In this document: positions 1 to 8,502 of the stretch, in pieces
How positions within the stretch are numbered: the first letter of the stretch is position 1
Layout of the letters: the number at the start of each line of letters is the position of its first letter
Assembly: GCA_002256115.1 (NCBI GenBank)
Contig: NKIK01000002.1
Coordinates: 62,001 to 126,000, forward strand
From: Burkholderiales bacterium PBB3
GTDB lineage: Bacteria; Pseudomonadota; Gammaproteobacteria; Burkholderiales; Burkholderiaceae_C
DNA length: 64,000 nt
Direction: 5' to 3'
Program-made: the position numbers and the translations under genes
The notes under the pieces: generated by a model
What the model saw: only the letters and a program-made list of their open reading frames with translations
Databases searched by the model: none
Told to the model about the DNA's origin: nothing

Positions 1-567
1 GCGTTCATCGTCTGTGGCGTGCTCAGCCAATGCATCAAAGGCCATCACCCGGTAGGTGAGCCAACCCCAAATGAGTGGTGGCAGGATCAACACCAGCGGC
101 GGCACAAACCACAAGGGAATGGAGATGATGATGGCGACGACGGCCAGTGCCGCAGATGCCAGCGACCACACCAAGCCACTCACAAACGAGCCGGTGCCCA
201 AGGCTTGCAATTGAGGGAAACGACGCTGTGCCACCAGGCGCACCAGCCACGGCGTCATCATCAGCGCAACCATCAGCAGGCAGACGATCACGATCAAAGG
301 CGTGACGGTAAAGATGACGATCAGCGGCGCTAGCACGGTCTTGATGCGCCCTAGCCCCATACCATCCAGCCAGGCCCAGCCGTGGTTCACAAACTCAGAA
401 GATTCCAGCACCACGCGCACTTGGTCCAGCGCGTTGTCCCAAAAGAAATAGCCTAGCGCGAGCGAGGCCACGCAAATCAGTAGCAAAGGCAGGAACGACA
501 GCACGATGACGCCAGGCCGCAGGCAGTACGCTGCGGCGCGCCAGAACGAGTCAATCAGTGGATTCAT
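1..567 (-). CDS. EI24-domain membrane protein (partial, runs off left edge)
   Basis: The reading frame starts at the ATG at 567 and is open to base 1, so the C-terminus is missing. The visible 189 residues begin MNPLIDSFWRAAAYCLRPG and hold at least three long hydrophobic segments (roughly residues 17-40, 75-100 and 125-160), including runs such as LSFLPLLLLICV. The N-terminal pattern and helix layout match the EI24 (CysZ-like) family of inner-membrane proteins, whose role is poorly defined outside the sulfate transporter CysZ. It overlaps the end of the upstream hydroxylase gene by 17 bases, suggesting translational coupling and a common operon. Family is inferred from pattern only. Confidence 0.7.
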   Translation of the reverse strand, partial: MNPLIDSFWRAAAYCLRPGVIVLSFLPLLLICVASLALGYFFWDNALDQVRVVLESSEFVNHGWAWLDGMGLGRIKTVLAPLIVIFTVTPLIVIVCLLMVALMMTPWLVRLVAQRRFPQLQALGTGSFVSGLVWSLASAALAVVAIIISIPLWFVPPLVLILPPLIWGWLTYRVMAFDALAEHATDDER

Positions 568-1549
568 GCGGCAAGGATACCGTGGAACGCCGCTGAAACA
601 GTGCGCCCAAACGCTTTAGCCCCAGCCACTGCTGGGACCAAAAACCCTGGCCATAGTCCACGCCCTGCTCCACTTGGTCGCGCACACCGGTGGGCTCGTA
701 TTTGAGGCTGAAATCTGCCGTTCCAAACAGCATGTCCCACCAAGGCAGCAACACGCCAAAGTTGTGCCCCCCTAGCGTTGCCTTTCCGTTTGATTCATGC
801 CCAATACCAACGCTGTGGTGCAGGCGGTGGAAGCGCGGACTGACCCACAGCCGCTCCCCTACCCGGCCAAACCACAGACGCACGTTGGCGTGCTGCAGGT
901 TTTCGCTCAATTGGGTGAAGGCGACCACCGCGACAAACTGCCCTGGCGGAATGCCGATCAGCTGGGCCACCAGCACCCAAATCAAGTCGCGCAATAAATC
1001 ATCTAGCAGGTGGTTGCGGCTATCGTTCCACATCGTCATCTGGCGCTGCGAATGGTGCAGCGCGTGCAGCCGCCACCACCACTCAAACTGGTGCTGGCCG
1101 CGATGGATGGCGTAATTCACCGCATCAAAAACGATGAGGTAAATGATCAGGCTGACCCAAGCCAGATCGGTTACGCCGGGCCACAGATCGTCCAGGTGCA
1201 GCGTGGACAAGCCCATGCCGCGAAGCGCTACAACCAGCTCGTCAAATACGGGGTCTAGCGTGAAAAACATCACCAGGCGGAAAAGACCCAACCGATGGAT
1301 AACGGTGTACAAAATGTCGACCCGTACTGCGGCTCGGTCGGTGATCTTCTCGACCGGGCACCACCATTGCAGCGGCGCGATCAACAGCAGCATCACGGCC
1401 AGCTGCAGAATGCCCACCAGCAGCCACCCGGTGCCGTCAAAGCCTTCTTCCAGGCGGGCCCCCTCGCCCATCGCAAACATCACGGGCTGCACCGCAGACT
1501 CAAACAGCCACTGCTGGACGGTCGCAAACAGATCGACAAACCAGTCCAT
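551..1549 (-). CDS. Sterol desaturase / fatty acid hydroxylase family protein
   Basis: A protein of about 332 residues with several transmembrane segments and the three histidine clusters of membrane di-iron hydroxylases: HRGQH near residue 150, HALHH near 165 and HRLHH near 242. Enzymes of this superfamily (sterol desaturase, fatty acid and carotenoid hydroxylases) use oxygen and a non-haem di-iron centre; the substrate here cannot be told. The start MDWFVDL at 1549 is preferred over a longer frame from 1582 because AGGCGG lies just upstream and the start then falls 8 bases after the deacetylase stop. It is the third gene of a tight four-gene minus-strand cluster with a beta-propeller protein, a polysaccharide deacetylase and an EI24 protein. 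Confidence 0.82.
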   Translation of the reverse strand: MDWFVDLFATVQQWLFESAVQPVMFAMGEGARLEEGFDGTGWLLVGILQLAVMLLLIAPLQWWCPVEKITDRAAVRVDILYTVIHRLGLFRLVMFFTLDPVFDELVVALRGMGLSTLHLDDLWPGVTDLAWVSLIIYLIVFDAVNYAIHRGQHQFEWWWRLHALHHSQRQMTMWNDSRNHLLDDLLRDLIWVLVAQLIGIPPGQFVAVVAFTQLSENLQHANVRLWFGRVGERLWVSPRFHRLHHSVGIGHESNGKATLGGHNFGVLLPWWDMLFGTADFSLKYEPTGVRDQVEQGVDYGQGFWSQQWLGLKRLGALFQRRSTVSLPHESTD

Positions 1550-1557
1550 CGCGCCGC

Positions 1558-2349
1558 CTAACCGCCGTGGCTGGCAATCCAATCCCGATAGGCCGGGTGG
1601 TTGCGCAGGGTTTCAAAGCAGAAGCCGCGCTCCTTCAGGCCCACGATCAGCGGCTCAAAATTAGCGGGGGCCCAGGGATCGTTGCGGGTCCAGATGCCCA
1701 GGTGCGCCATCAGAATGTCACCCGTGCGGATCTCCTTGAGGGCCTTTTTCAGCAGCATGTCGTTGCTAAACTTTTCACTGGGCAATTCGTCACCCAAAAA
1801 GCCGGCAGCGGCCCAACCCACATGGGCGTAACCGCAGGCCTGGGCCTCTGCCAATAAACGCGGTGAAGTCTTGCCACCGGGTGCACGAAACAAGGGTAGC
1901 GCTTTTTTCCCGGTGAAGTCGGCAATGCGCTGCGCTGCGCGGTCTATTTGCTCGCAGTACTTGGGCGGCTCCCAGGTGAACTCGCGCCCTTCAAATGCCC
2001 CCGCAGAGGGTTGCATGCGAAACCTGGGCTTGACTCCGGGTAAATCCCCGCGCCAATACACATGGTCATAGGTGTGCGACGCGAATTCGTGCCCCTGCGC
2101 CGCAACGGACTTCCACCAAGTGCCCCAGGCATTACCCAAACTACCGTCACCAGTTTTGGTGCGTTCATTGGCAACAAAAAAAGTGACCTTGACTTGCTGG
2201 CGGCGCAGTACATCGACCATCATCGGTGCCACCTCCATGTGGCCCGTGTCCAGCGTCAGATAAACCGGGTTTTTACACGCCGTTTGAGCAGTTGCGCCCG
2301 TGGATAGTGCGGAAGCAGCTACTAAAAATATAGCAGCGACTGGCAGCAT
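1558..2349 (-). CDS. Secreted polysaccharide deacetylase family (NodB-like) protein
   Basis: About 263 residues with an N-terminal signal peptide (MLPVAAIFLVAASALSTGATAQ). NodB-type motifs follow: TLDTGH in place of TFDDG, TFFVAN, HTYDH (zinc-binding histidines), FRAPGG and MAHLGIW. These proteins remove acetyl groups from chitin-, peptidoglycan- or exopolysaccharide-type glycans. The second aspartate of motif 1, normally a metal ligand, is threonine, so activity or metal binding may differ. The ATG at 2349 is chosen because AGGACTCC precedes it and it begins 7 bases after the upstream stop. The signal-peptide codons coincide with a copy of dispersed repeat family 1 (about 2297-2334). It probably acts in the periplasm with the neighbouring beta-propeller protein. 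Confidence 0.8.
   Translation of the reverse strand: MLPVAAIFLVAASALSTGATAQTACKNPVYLTLDTGHMEVAPMMVDVLRRQQVKVTFFVANERTKTGDGSLGNAWGTWWKSVAAQGHEFASHTYDHVYWRGDLPGVKPRFRMQPSAGAFEGREFTWEPPKYCEQIDRAAQRIADFTGKKALPLFRAPGGKTSPRLLAEAQACGYAHVGWAAAGFLGDELPSEKFSNDMLLKKALKEIRTGDILMAHLGIWTRNDPWAPANFEPLIVGLKERGFCFETLRNHPAYRDWIASHGG
2297..2334 (+). repeat. Dispersed repeat family 1, copy A (coding)
   Basis: The core GTGGATAGTGCGGAAGCAGC followed by TACTAAAAATATAGC matches the eight other copies of this family in the window. Here it lies inside the signal-peptide region of the deacetylase gene, read on the opposite strand. Confidence 0.75.
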
Positions 2350-2356
2350 AGGAGTC

Positions 2357-3343
2357 CTACTGGCGCGGCGCATGGTCCAGTGTCCATACGCCATGTGGAG
2401 AATGCCCGACGTTGACAGACCGCACGACCTTACGCGTGCTGGTGTCAATGACCGTGAGCTTACGCGCCCAACGGGAGGCAACGTAAATCAATTTACCGTC
2501 CGGTGAAAGATCCATACAGTCGGGGCCTCCGGGAGCGGGGTAGTTATCAACCACTTGCTGAGTCAACATATCGATTTTACTAATCGTATTGGCGACACGG
2601 TTACTGACATACAGATGGCGCTTGTCCCCTGCCGCTCGAAAGGCATGGGCTCCAGCCCCTGTTGGCAAGGTCTTCACCAATTTGGGCAAGGCCCCGGTCA
2701 CATCGTAGAACTCAACGCCTGTACCACCGGTCAGTGCCACCAGCAAAAATCGGTCATCTGCCGAGCCAAATATATCCGCCGGCAAAGACCCCGTCTTGCT
2801 ACGCCATTTGATTGCCTGGGTGGCGATGTCTATGGCCACCAGCTCATCGCTTTCTTGCATCGTGGCATACACCGTGGTGCTGGATGAATTAATCCACAGA
2901 TGGCTGGGGGTTTTACCGGTCGAGATGCGCTTCGCCAATGTGAGTTCAGCGCCATCCCAGCGGTAAATGTCGATGTGATTGAGGCGATTTGCGGCGGTCA
3001 CAAACCATTTCATGTCCGGAGAAAACCGCAAATGGTAAGGATCCAGGATGCCGCGTACGGTGCGCTGAACAGCACCAGTTCGGGGGTCCACAAACAAAAG
3101 ACTGTCACTCAGGGCGTTCGCAATGATGAGCGACTTTTCGTCGGGCGTGAGGTAAAGGTGGTGCGGCTCTTTGCCAGTCGCAAAGCGGCGTGTCTCTTTC
3201 CAAGTCACCGGGTCGACCAAACTGACGCTGGCCTCTAATGAATTGAGCACGAATATGGGGGCGGTTTGGGCGATTGCCCTTGCAGAGAAGGCCCCTGAAA
3301 GGAGTGCAAGGACCAGAACCAGAAATTGACCGAACTTTTTCAC
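2357..3343 (-). CDS. Periplasmic YVTN-type beta-propeller protein
   Basis: About 328 residues. A KK-hydrophobic signal peptide (GQFLVLVLALLSGAFSARAIAQ) is followed by repeated blades with patterns such as VSLVDPVT, LLFVDPRTG, LSPDGKLIYVAS and VIDTSTRKVVRSV, the hallmark of the 40-residue YVTN/YncE beta-propeller repeat. Such proteins are usually secreted binding scaffolds without known catalysis. No ATG suits the signal peptide; a GTG at 3343 (VKKFGQFL) gives the best N-terminus, although the ribosome site is weak. It is first in the cluster with the polysaccharide deacetylase, which starts 7 bases after its stop. That arrangement suggests a joint role at the envelope; the partner is unknown. 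Confidence 0.78.
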   Translation of the reverse strand: MKKFGQFLVLVLALLSGAFSARAIAQTAPIFVLNSLEASVSLVDPVTWKETRRFATGKEPHHLYLTPDEKSLIIANALSDSLLFVDPRTGAVQRTVRGILDPYHLRFSPDMKWFVTAANRLNHIDIYRWDGAELTLAKRISTGKTPSHLWINSSSTTVYATMQESDELVAIDIATQAIKWRSKTGSLPADIFGSADDRFLLVALTGGTGVEFYDVTGALPKLVKTLPTGAGAHAFRAAGDKRHLYVSNRVANTISKIDMLTQQVVDNYPAPGGPDCMDLSPDGKLIYVASRWARKLTVIDTSTRKVVRSVNVGHSPHGVWTLDHAPRQ

Positions 3344-3411
3344 AAAAAACCCACTTCTAAACAGCCTTCGAGTGTAACTTGCCGTTCCGGAAGCGAAGAA
3401 GTAAGGGCAGT

Positions 3412-4170
3412 CTAAACCTGCGATGGCGGTCGACTGGAAATAGCCGCGAGATCCGCACTGGTGAGCCAGCGCCACTGCCCTGCAGGCAAGCCGTCCAGAC
3501 GCAGCCCCCCGATTTGAGATCGGTGCAAGCCCTCCACCCGGTTTCCCACTGCCGCCACCATGCGTTTGACCTGGTGGTATTTGCCCTCCGTGAGGGTCAA
3601 GCGCAGATGCAGTTCTGAAACCATCTCGCAGGCCGCAGCACGCACGACAACAGGGTCATCGTCCAGAACCACGCCCGTCAGCAACTTGCCCACCTGGCGT
3701 TCATCCAGGGGATGTTTGACCGTCACTTCATACACCTTGGGTACATGGTGTTTGGGAGAACTCATGCGGTGAATGAATTTGCCATCGTCCGTCAGCAAAA
3801 GCAGTCCCGTAGTGTCCTGGTCCAGGCGACCCACCGCCTGCACACCTTGCACTGCCGCCTTTTGCGGACGCAAACGCAGCGGTGATGGCAACAGGGTGTA
3901 GATACTGGGATAGGTCGAAGGCTTCTGCGAACACTCCGTGCCTGACGGTTTGTGCAGCATCAGATAGGCCTTGTCGGCATAGGGCCAGTCTGTGCCCTGT
4001 ACCCGAAACCGAAGGCCCTCGGCATTGAAGTCCTGTGAAGCGTCCGTACACACAACGGGGGCCAGCGTGTCCGCATCGGAATACACCTGCACGTAACCCT
4101 GCTGAACAAGCCCCGCGCAAACACGACGGGTTCCGAAGCCCTGAGAATAGAGAATTTCTTGCAATTGCAT
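3412..4170 (-). CDS. RsuA/RluB-family rRNA pseudouridine synthase
   Basis: About 252 residues, starting MQLQEILYSQGFGTRRVC. Residues 1-60 form an S4 RNA-binding domain, and the catalytic motif GRLDQDTTGLLLLTDDG with the active-site aspartate lies near residue 105, followed by the KVYEVTV and EGKYHQVKRM motifs typical of the family. The enzyme isomerises a uridine in ribosomal RNA; similarity in layout suggests position 516 of 16S rRNA (RsuA), but RluB, RluE or RluF types cannot be excluded. A longer frame from 4242 exists but adds residues without family character. It is divergent from the HD-GYP regulator, with about 86 bases between them. Confidence 0.83.
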   Translation of the reverse strand: MQLQEILYSQGFGTRRVCAGLVQQGYVQVYSDADTLAPVVCTDASQDFNAEGLRFRVQGTDWPYADKAYLMLHKPSGTECSQKPSTYPSIYTLLPSPLRLRPQKAAVQGVQAVGRLDQDTTGLLLLTDDGKFIHRMSSPKHHVPKVYEVTVKHPLDERQVGKLLTGVVLDDDPVVVRAAACEMVSELHLRLTLTEGKYHQVKRMVAAVGNRVEGLHRSQIGGLRLDGLPAGQWRWLTSADLAAISSRPPSQV

Positions 4171-4256
4171 GCACCGTAGTATCGCAGTACCGTGATCGCG
4201 GCTGTAGCCGTTAAACTGCATCGCACAGCGCGATTGACCCATCCAAAGAGCAAACT

Positions 4257-5783
4257 ATGACCGATGATTTGGTGTTTAGTGACGAGCAGAACCTGGACCC
4301 GAGTTCCAAAGCCCAGCACCCCTGGCAAGTCATGGTGGTGGACGATGAACCCGCGGTGCACGAGGTCACTGAACTGGTCATGGCTGGCTTTGAAATGGAT
4401 GGGCGCGGTCTGGCATTCACCCACTGCTACAGCGCGGCAGAGGCGCACGCCGCACTATCCAAGCCCAACGACATCGCACTGATTCTGCTGGATGTGGTCA
4501 TGGAGTCCGAGCACGCGGGCCTGGACTTGGCGCGGCAAATTCGGGAGGACATACACAACCTCAACGTCCGCATCGTGCTGCGCACTGGGCAGCCCGGTCA
4601 GGCGCCAGAAGAGCAGGTCATCAAAGACTATGACATCAACGACTACAAAGAGAAGACCGATCTCACCCGACGCAAACTCATCACCATTTTTTATGCCGGT
4701 CTGCGCGCCTACCGGGATCTGATGCGCATTGAGCACGCACGCCAGGGTCTGCGCCGGTCTATCGAAGCCATCAGTCAAGTCTACGACTCCCAAAACCTGC
4801 GCAGTTTCGCATCCGCGGTTTTGGAGCAGGTCAACTTCCTACTCGATCTCAATGCCGAAGGCCTGTGTGCGGCCCGCCTGAGTGCATACACCGCCAACTC
4901 CGCGAATGGACACATCAAGGTTTTGGCCGCAACACAGGCTTACTCCGGCCTCTTGGTCGATGAAGAAGTTCATAACCTGCCACACGGTGTCAAAGAAGCC
5001 CTACAACTGGCCTTGAAAGACAAGGCAAGCCACCACGATGACAGTTTCTACGCTGGGTATTTCAAGACCAAGGCTGGAAGCGAAAGTGTCATTTACATGT
5101 CATTTCCGGAACCCATCAATCAAAACGCACGGGAGCTACTGGAACTGTTTTCACGCAACGTGGCCATCACCTATGACGGTCTGCTCTTGCGGGATGATTT
5201 GGAAGAAGCGCAGCGCGAGACAATTGCCATATTGGGCGGCGCTATAGAGCGACGCAAGCTGGGCTCCACTTCGCAAATGCACCGCATCGGGCTGATAGCT
5301 GCATTGCTGGCCAAGCATGCGGGGTGCAATGAACGCGAGGCGGAACTGATGCGTTTGGCCGTCACGCTGCACGATGTCGGCAAAAATGCCGTACCAGAAA
5401 GTCTGTTGACCAAAGCTGGCCCACTGCTTCCCGAGGAATGGGCAGTGATGAAAACACATCCGCAGCAAGGCCATGCTTTGTTGATTCAATCGACATCCCC
5501 CATGCATGAAGTCGCCGCAGTCATGGCCCTAGAGCACCATGAGCGCTGGGATGGCACTGGTTACCCCCATGGTCTCAAGGCGGATGCAATAAGCTTGGCA
5601 GGAAGGATTGCCGCCATCGCCGACGTGCTGGACTCGCTTGCCTGCACCTGCAGTTACCGTGATGCTTGGCCGTTTGACAAGGCCTTCAACCATGTCGTTG
5701 GCGAGTCAGGATTGCATTTTGACCCCGCACTCATCTCCATCTTGGTAGCGCAACGCGGTGTGGTCGAAGCCATTTATGCCTAA
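4257..5783 (+). CDS. Response regulator with DUF3369 and HD-GYP domains
   Basis: A 508-residue protein. Residues 22-150 form a receiver domain (VMVVDDEPAVHE, phospho-acceptor in ILLDVVM, lysine in YKEKTD). Residues about 150-310 match the DUF3369 sensory-type linker, and residues 325-500 form an HD-GYP domain with LHDVGK and HHERWDGTGYPHG. HD-GYP proteins hydrolyse cyclic di-GMP, so the product probably links a phosphorelay to second-messenger levels. No histidine kinase lies beside it, so its partner is elsewhere. The ATG at 4257 follows AGAGCAAACT. The gene is monocistronic or precedes only the DUF2726-like gene. Confidence 0.88.
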   Translation: MTDDLVFSDEQNLDPSSKAQHPWQVMVVDDEPAVHEVTELVMAGFEMDGRGLAFTHCYSAAEAHAALSKPNDIALILLDVVMESEHAGLDLARQIREDIHNLNVRIVLRTGQPGQAPEEQVIKDYDINDYKEKTDLTRRKLITIFYAGLRAYRDLMRIEHARQGLRRSIEAISQVYDSQNLRSFASAVLEQVNFLLDLNAEGLCAARLSAYTANSANGHIKVLAATQAYSGLLVDEEVHNLPHGVKEALQLALKDKASHHDDSFYAGYFKTKAGSESVIYMSFPEPINQNARELLELFSRNVAITYDGLLLRDDLEEAQRETIAILGGAIERRKLGSTSQMHRIGLIAALLAKHAGCNEREAELMRLAVTLHDVGKNAVPESLLTKAGPLLPEEWAVMKTHPQQGHALLIQSTSPMHEVAAVMALEHHERWDGTGYPHGLKADAISLAGRIAAIADVLDSLACTCSYRDAWPFDKAFNHVVGESGLHFDPALISILVAQRGVVEAIYA

Positions 5784-5890
5784 TGTCGGCAGGTGCCCAT
5801 TCGTCCTATTCTCAAGCGGGTTGATTCGGAATAAACTTAGCTTGATTTAACAAGCCACGATAGATGGCTCAGCTCACTGGGGTGGACTCC

Positions 5891-6583
5891 ATGCTTGTTT
5901 CTTTCCTTTTAGGCATTGCTGTAGGCGCTTTGTTGCTGATGTGGCGCAATAAGTTTTCACAGCGAAACAGCCGCCGTATCCCAAGGCAATGGCCGATCAA
6001 GGTACGCCCGTTTGTCAACAATCGGGAGAAACGGGTTTGGGCTTGGCTCGCCAAAGTCATGTTTGATCACCAGATTCTGGTGAAGCTGCCTGTCACGCGG
6101 TTTACGTCTCCAACCAATCAAGGCCAGGCCGGCCATTGGTACCAATTGCTCAACGGGGTCTATTGCACCTTCACCATTTGCACGATGGACGGCAAAGTAA
6201 TCGGCTGCGTAGATGTTCCTGGACCTCGGGGTATTTCGCTGAGCAATCAAACGCTCAAACACACACTTTTGATGCAATGCGGACTGCACTATTGGGTGGT
6301 CGACCCTGCGCACCTACCGCATCTCACGGTGATTCGAAAAGCTTTTTTGGGTGAAGAGGCTTTACCTGGCAGTGGAAGCAGTGCAATCGAACACCAATTC
6401 AATCATGTTCGAGAGCATTTACAAGCCGCCGTTTCCCGCCAGAGAGGCAACAAGAGCGCCAAGTTCGCGCAATTGGATGCGGAACTGACCAGCAATCCAG
6501 AAGTACCCGAAAGCAGACTGTCTTCCGGATGGGAGCAGAACTCATTTGTTACACCACTGGACAGCCGGGCTGGTGATCTTTAG
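5891..6583 (+). CDS. DUF2726-like membrane-anchored protein
   Basis: About 230 residues. One N-terminal transmembrane segment (MLVSFLLGIAVGALLLMW) precedes a basic region and a domain with the pattern FVNNREKRVWAWLAKV, a cytoplasmic fold resembling DUF2726, a nuclease-like domain of unknown role. The C-terminal 70 residues are hydrophilic and poorly structured. The start at 5891 is chosen because GGGGTGGA precedes it; a frame from 5864 adds nine residues. The stop codon overlaps the stop of the convergent GNAT toxin gene. Domain assignment is tentative. Confidence 0.6.
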   Translation: MLVSFLLGIAVGALLLMWRNKFSQRNSRRIPRQWPIKVRPFVNNREKRVWAWLAKVMFDHQILVKLPVTRFTSPTNQGQAGHWYQLLNGVYCTFTICTMDGKVIGCVDVPGPRGISLSNQTLKHTLLMQCGLHYWVVDPAHLPHLTVIRKAFLGEEALPGSGSSAIEHQFNHVREHLQAAVSRQRGNKSAKFAQLDAELTSNPEVPESRLSSGWEQNSFVTPLDSRAGDL

Positions 6584-7113
6584 CGCGATTGAAAACCAAA
6601 CAGCGCTGCAACGGTCTTCATGGGCAGAAACATCCTGCCTTTGGACGCGGATAGCTGCATAAAGCCATAGCGCTTATAGAACGCCACAGCCGCGGCATCC
6701 TTGGCATCTACCACCACTGCCATGGCGGCGATGGCTGCCGCAGCTTGCAGACTCCGGTAGAGGGCATCCAGCAATAGAAACTGCCCTAGTCCTTGCCCCT
6801 TGTATGGCAGGTCTATGGCCAAGCGACCCAATAGAGTGACTGGCAAATGCGGGTATCGCGGCAACTTTTTGACCAGATCGGGCGGCAGATCGGCAGCGTC
6901 AATACTTGCGGCCGACAGGCTATAAAAACCCAAAACCGTGGAATCTTGTGGCTTTACCGCCACGAATACTGCGGCAACTTGACTCTGCGCGTCTTGCCGC
7001 GCCTGTTGCTGTAAGTAGCGGTCTAAGGCGACGTGCCCGCAACTAAACGCTTCACGGCCATGGCTCTTTTGTAGTGGCTCGACACGCCAGTCAACGGGCA
7101 GCAAAGGACTCAC
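6580..7113 (-). CDS. GNAT-family acetyltransferase toxin (TacT/AtaT type)
   Basis: A 177-residue GNAT protein with the acetyl-CoA loop LPYKGQGLGQFLL (about residues 103-115) and the FYKRYGF motif with the catalytic-type tyrosine near residue 150. Toxins of this type acetylate the amino group of charged tRNAs and stop translation. The gene starts with GTG, overlapping the stop of the DUF1778 gene (GTGA), the usual arrangement of DUF1778-GNAT modules. Its stop overlaps that of the convergent plus-strand gene. The pair lies next to the degenerate integrative element, and such modules are commonly carried by mobile DNA. Function is inferred from family and context. Confidence 0.85.
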   Translation of the reverse strand: MSPLLPVDWRVEPLQKSHGREAFSCGHVALDRYLQQQARQDAQSQVAAVFVAVKPQDSTVLGFYSLSAASIDAADLPPDLVKKLPRYPHLPVTLLGRLAIDLPYKGQGLGQFLLLDALYRSLQAAAAIAAMAVVVDAKDAAAVAFYKRYGFMQLSASKGRMFLPMKTVAALFGFQSR

Positions 7114-7406
7114 ACCCCGGTCTGTGCGCGATACTGCTGTGCAGCCTGGCTAAGACGCTCGTTGGGAGCGGGTGCGTCAAGCAAAGCAGACACAAACCGG
7201 ATCTGCTCCTCGCGTGTCAGGGCGATGGTTTCGTGGGTTTGGATGATTCGGGTGGCAGCCTCTTGCGCACTCGCAACAACGAACTCACTGAGCGTGCGTG
7301 CGGACAGCGTTGCAGCTTGCTGAAACAACGCCTTTTGTTCCGTGCTGATACGGGCTTCCAGACGCGCACCACGGGTTTTAGCAGACACATCACGACTGGT
7401 TTGCAT
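7110..7406 (-). CDS. DUF1778 (TacA-type) antitoxin
   Basis: 98 residues beginning MQTSRDVSAKTRGARLEARIS. The N-terminus has the ribbon-helix-helix pattern of DUF1778 antitoxins (ARISTEQKALFQQAATLSARTLSEFVV), and the C-terminal half (LTREEQIRFVSALLDAP) is the toxin-neutralising tail. It binds DNA to repress the operon and neutralises the GNAT toxin. The start at 7406 has GGAGG six bases upstream; a frame from 7424 is longer but lacks a site. The stop overlaps the toxin start by four bases, so toxin translation is coupled. Confidence 0.85.
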   Translation of the reverse strand: MQTSRDVSAKTRGARLEARISTEQKALFQQAATLSARTLSEFVVASAQEAATRIIQTHETIALTREEQIRFVSALLDAPAPNERLSQAAQQYRAQTGV

Positions 7407-7463
7407 ACTGACCTCCAAAGTCAAAAATCGGCACCCAAATAGTGTACGCCAATCGTCCGTACA

Positions 7464-7706
7464 TCACATACCGACATTTAGCCAAGCACGCCGACGAAGC
7501 CCCGGAACACTGCTGCCCGCGCGGCGCAGTTCCGCCATGGTGACATTGATGTCGCCGTTGTTGGTCTTGCCCAGTTTGCGCCGCAGGGCCAAGTACACGA
7601 GCACATCAGCTTGCGTGAGTACCCGCCATGCCGGGCTATCCAAAATCGCCCAGTACAGACGAACGTGGCCGCCCCTTGGGTCTTTCGGTGGTGTATTGCG
7701 TTTCAT
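7464..7706 (-). pseudogene. Truncated conserved protein of integrative elements
   Basis: The frame begins MKRNTPPKDPRGGHVRLYW and continues through a winged-helix-like segment (LDSPAWRVLTQADVLVYLALRRKLG) to about residue 62. It then turns into an unrelated short tail and stops at 80 residues. From memory, relatives of this protein in betaproteobacterial integrated elements are much longer and continue with a second helix-turn-helix segment, so this copy appears to have lost its C-terminus, marking a rearrangement near 7500. The ATG overlaps the preceding stop (ATGA), indicating one operon with the HTH gene. Function unknown; possibly replication or regulation of the element. Confidence 0.5.
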
Positions 7707-7855
7707 CGCGCCGTAGCTGCTATGCGGGACAGGTAGCAATACAAACCAGTCGACTCGGTGGTGGTCATGCAAGCCAAATCGGGGCCGAAGCCCAGATAGG
7801 AAAACCGCCACGCGAGCAATTCAAGCTCCTTGATCCAGTCATTGGGCAGTTTCAT
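7703..7855 (-). CDS. Small conserved element protein, unknown function
   Basis: A 50-residue protein beginning MKLPNDWIKELELLAWRFS and ending CYLSRIAATAR. It overlaps the end of the HTH gene by 17 bases and its own stop overlaps the next start (ATGA), so the three genes form a coupled operon, which is the main reason to accept so short a frame. No domain is recognised. Confidence 0.5.
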   Translation of the reverse strand: MKLPNDWIKELELLAWRFSYLGFGPDLACMTTTESTGLYCYLSRIAATAR

Positions 7856-8150
7856 GGCTGGCCCCGCTTTCCAGTGCGTATAGACCCACACGGTGCCGCT
7901 CACCGGCTTCGGTGACGACGGTCTGCCAGTGCGTCACGATCTTGTGGCCCTGCTTGCGCAGTTGCAGTATTCGCGCCGGGCAGTGGTATACGTCCAGGTA
8001 GCGCATGGCCTCGAACGTGGTGATTGAGAAGCGCGATAGCGCCTCCAACAATCGCGCAGCTTGCGAACGGCTAGCGGTGCCTTTAAACTCGACCCTGATT
8101 GCTTCAAGCGCTGCTTTCTTTTCGGGGGAAGTGGCGTTATTTTTTTCCAT
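7839..8150 (-). CDS. Winged-helix (HTH) protein of the integrative element
   Basis: 103 residues. The central part has a winged-helix pattern (LLEALSRFSITTFEAMRYLDVYHCPARILQLRKQGHKIVT), common in small phage- and element-borne regulators, and the tail (HRVGLYAL) fits the wing strand. GGGGAGAA precedes the ATG by five bases. It follows the AlpA-like gene by 12 bases. It probably binds DNA and regulates the element; the target is unknown. Confidence 0.6.
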   Translation of the reverse strand: MEKNNATSPEKKAALEAIRVEFKGTASRSQAARLLEALSRFSITTFEAMRYLDVYHCPARILQLRKQGHKIVTHWQTVVTEAGERHRVGLYALESGASHETAQ

Positions 8151-8162
8151 GACTTTCTCCCC

Positions 8163-8408
8163 TTAGATCGTTGAGAGGTCGATGCGCTTCGCGTGCAGGC
8201 GTTGCACCAGCTCACGAATTTCGGCTTCGGACTTTCCAGCGATACGGGCCGCGTTGATGGCCTTCACTTCATTGGCAGGCCAGCCCTTCGAGCGCTGACC
8301 AATGGCGACCCCCGAAGTGAATAGACCGGCCTTGATGGCTGAATAAATTGATGCATGACTGCGGTGTCCGGTTTCCGCTTTGACTTCCGACATTCTCAAG
8401 ATTGACAT
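8163..8408 (-). CDS. AlpA-like excisionase/regulator
   Basis: 81 residues starting MSILRMSEVKAETGHRSHAS. The pattern R-x-S-x-V-x-x-x-T-G-x-R-S-x-x-S-I-Y and the GWPANEV segment are the MerR-like winged helix of AlpA/Prophage CP4-57 regulators, which activate integrase expression or act as excision factors. It lies in the same operon direction as the integrase gene, upstream of the HTH gene. The start at 8408 is preferred to 8429 because family members begin near this methionine. Confidence 0.7.
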   Translation of the reverse strand: MSILRMSEVKAETGHRSHASIYSAIKAGLFTSGVAIGQRSKGWPANEVKAINAARIAGKSEAEIRELVQRLHAKRIDLSTI

Positions 8409-8502
8409 TGAATACCCCTTGTAAAACATTGGCTCGCATCGCCAATGGGGGCAGTTTCTAATTTCTGTTTGATCGCGTCAGCTTTCGCTGAATTGCGCTG
8501 AC

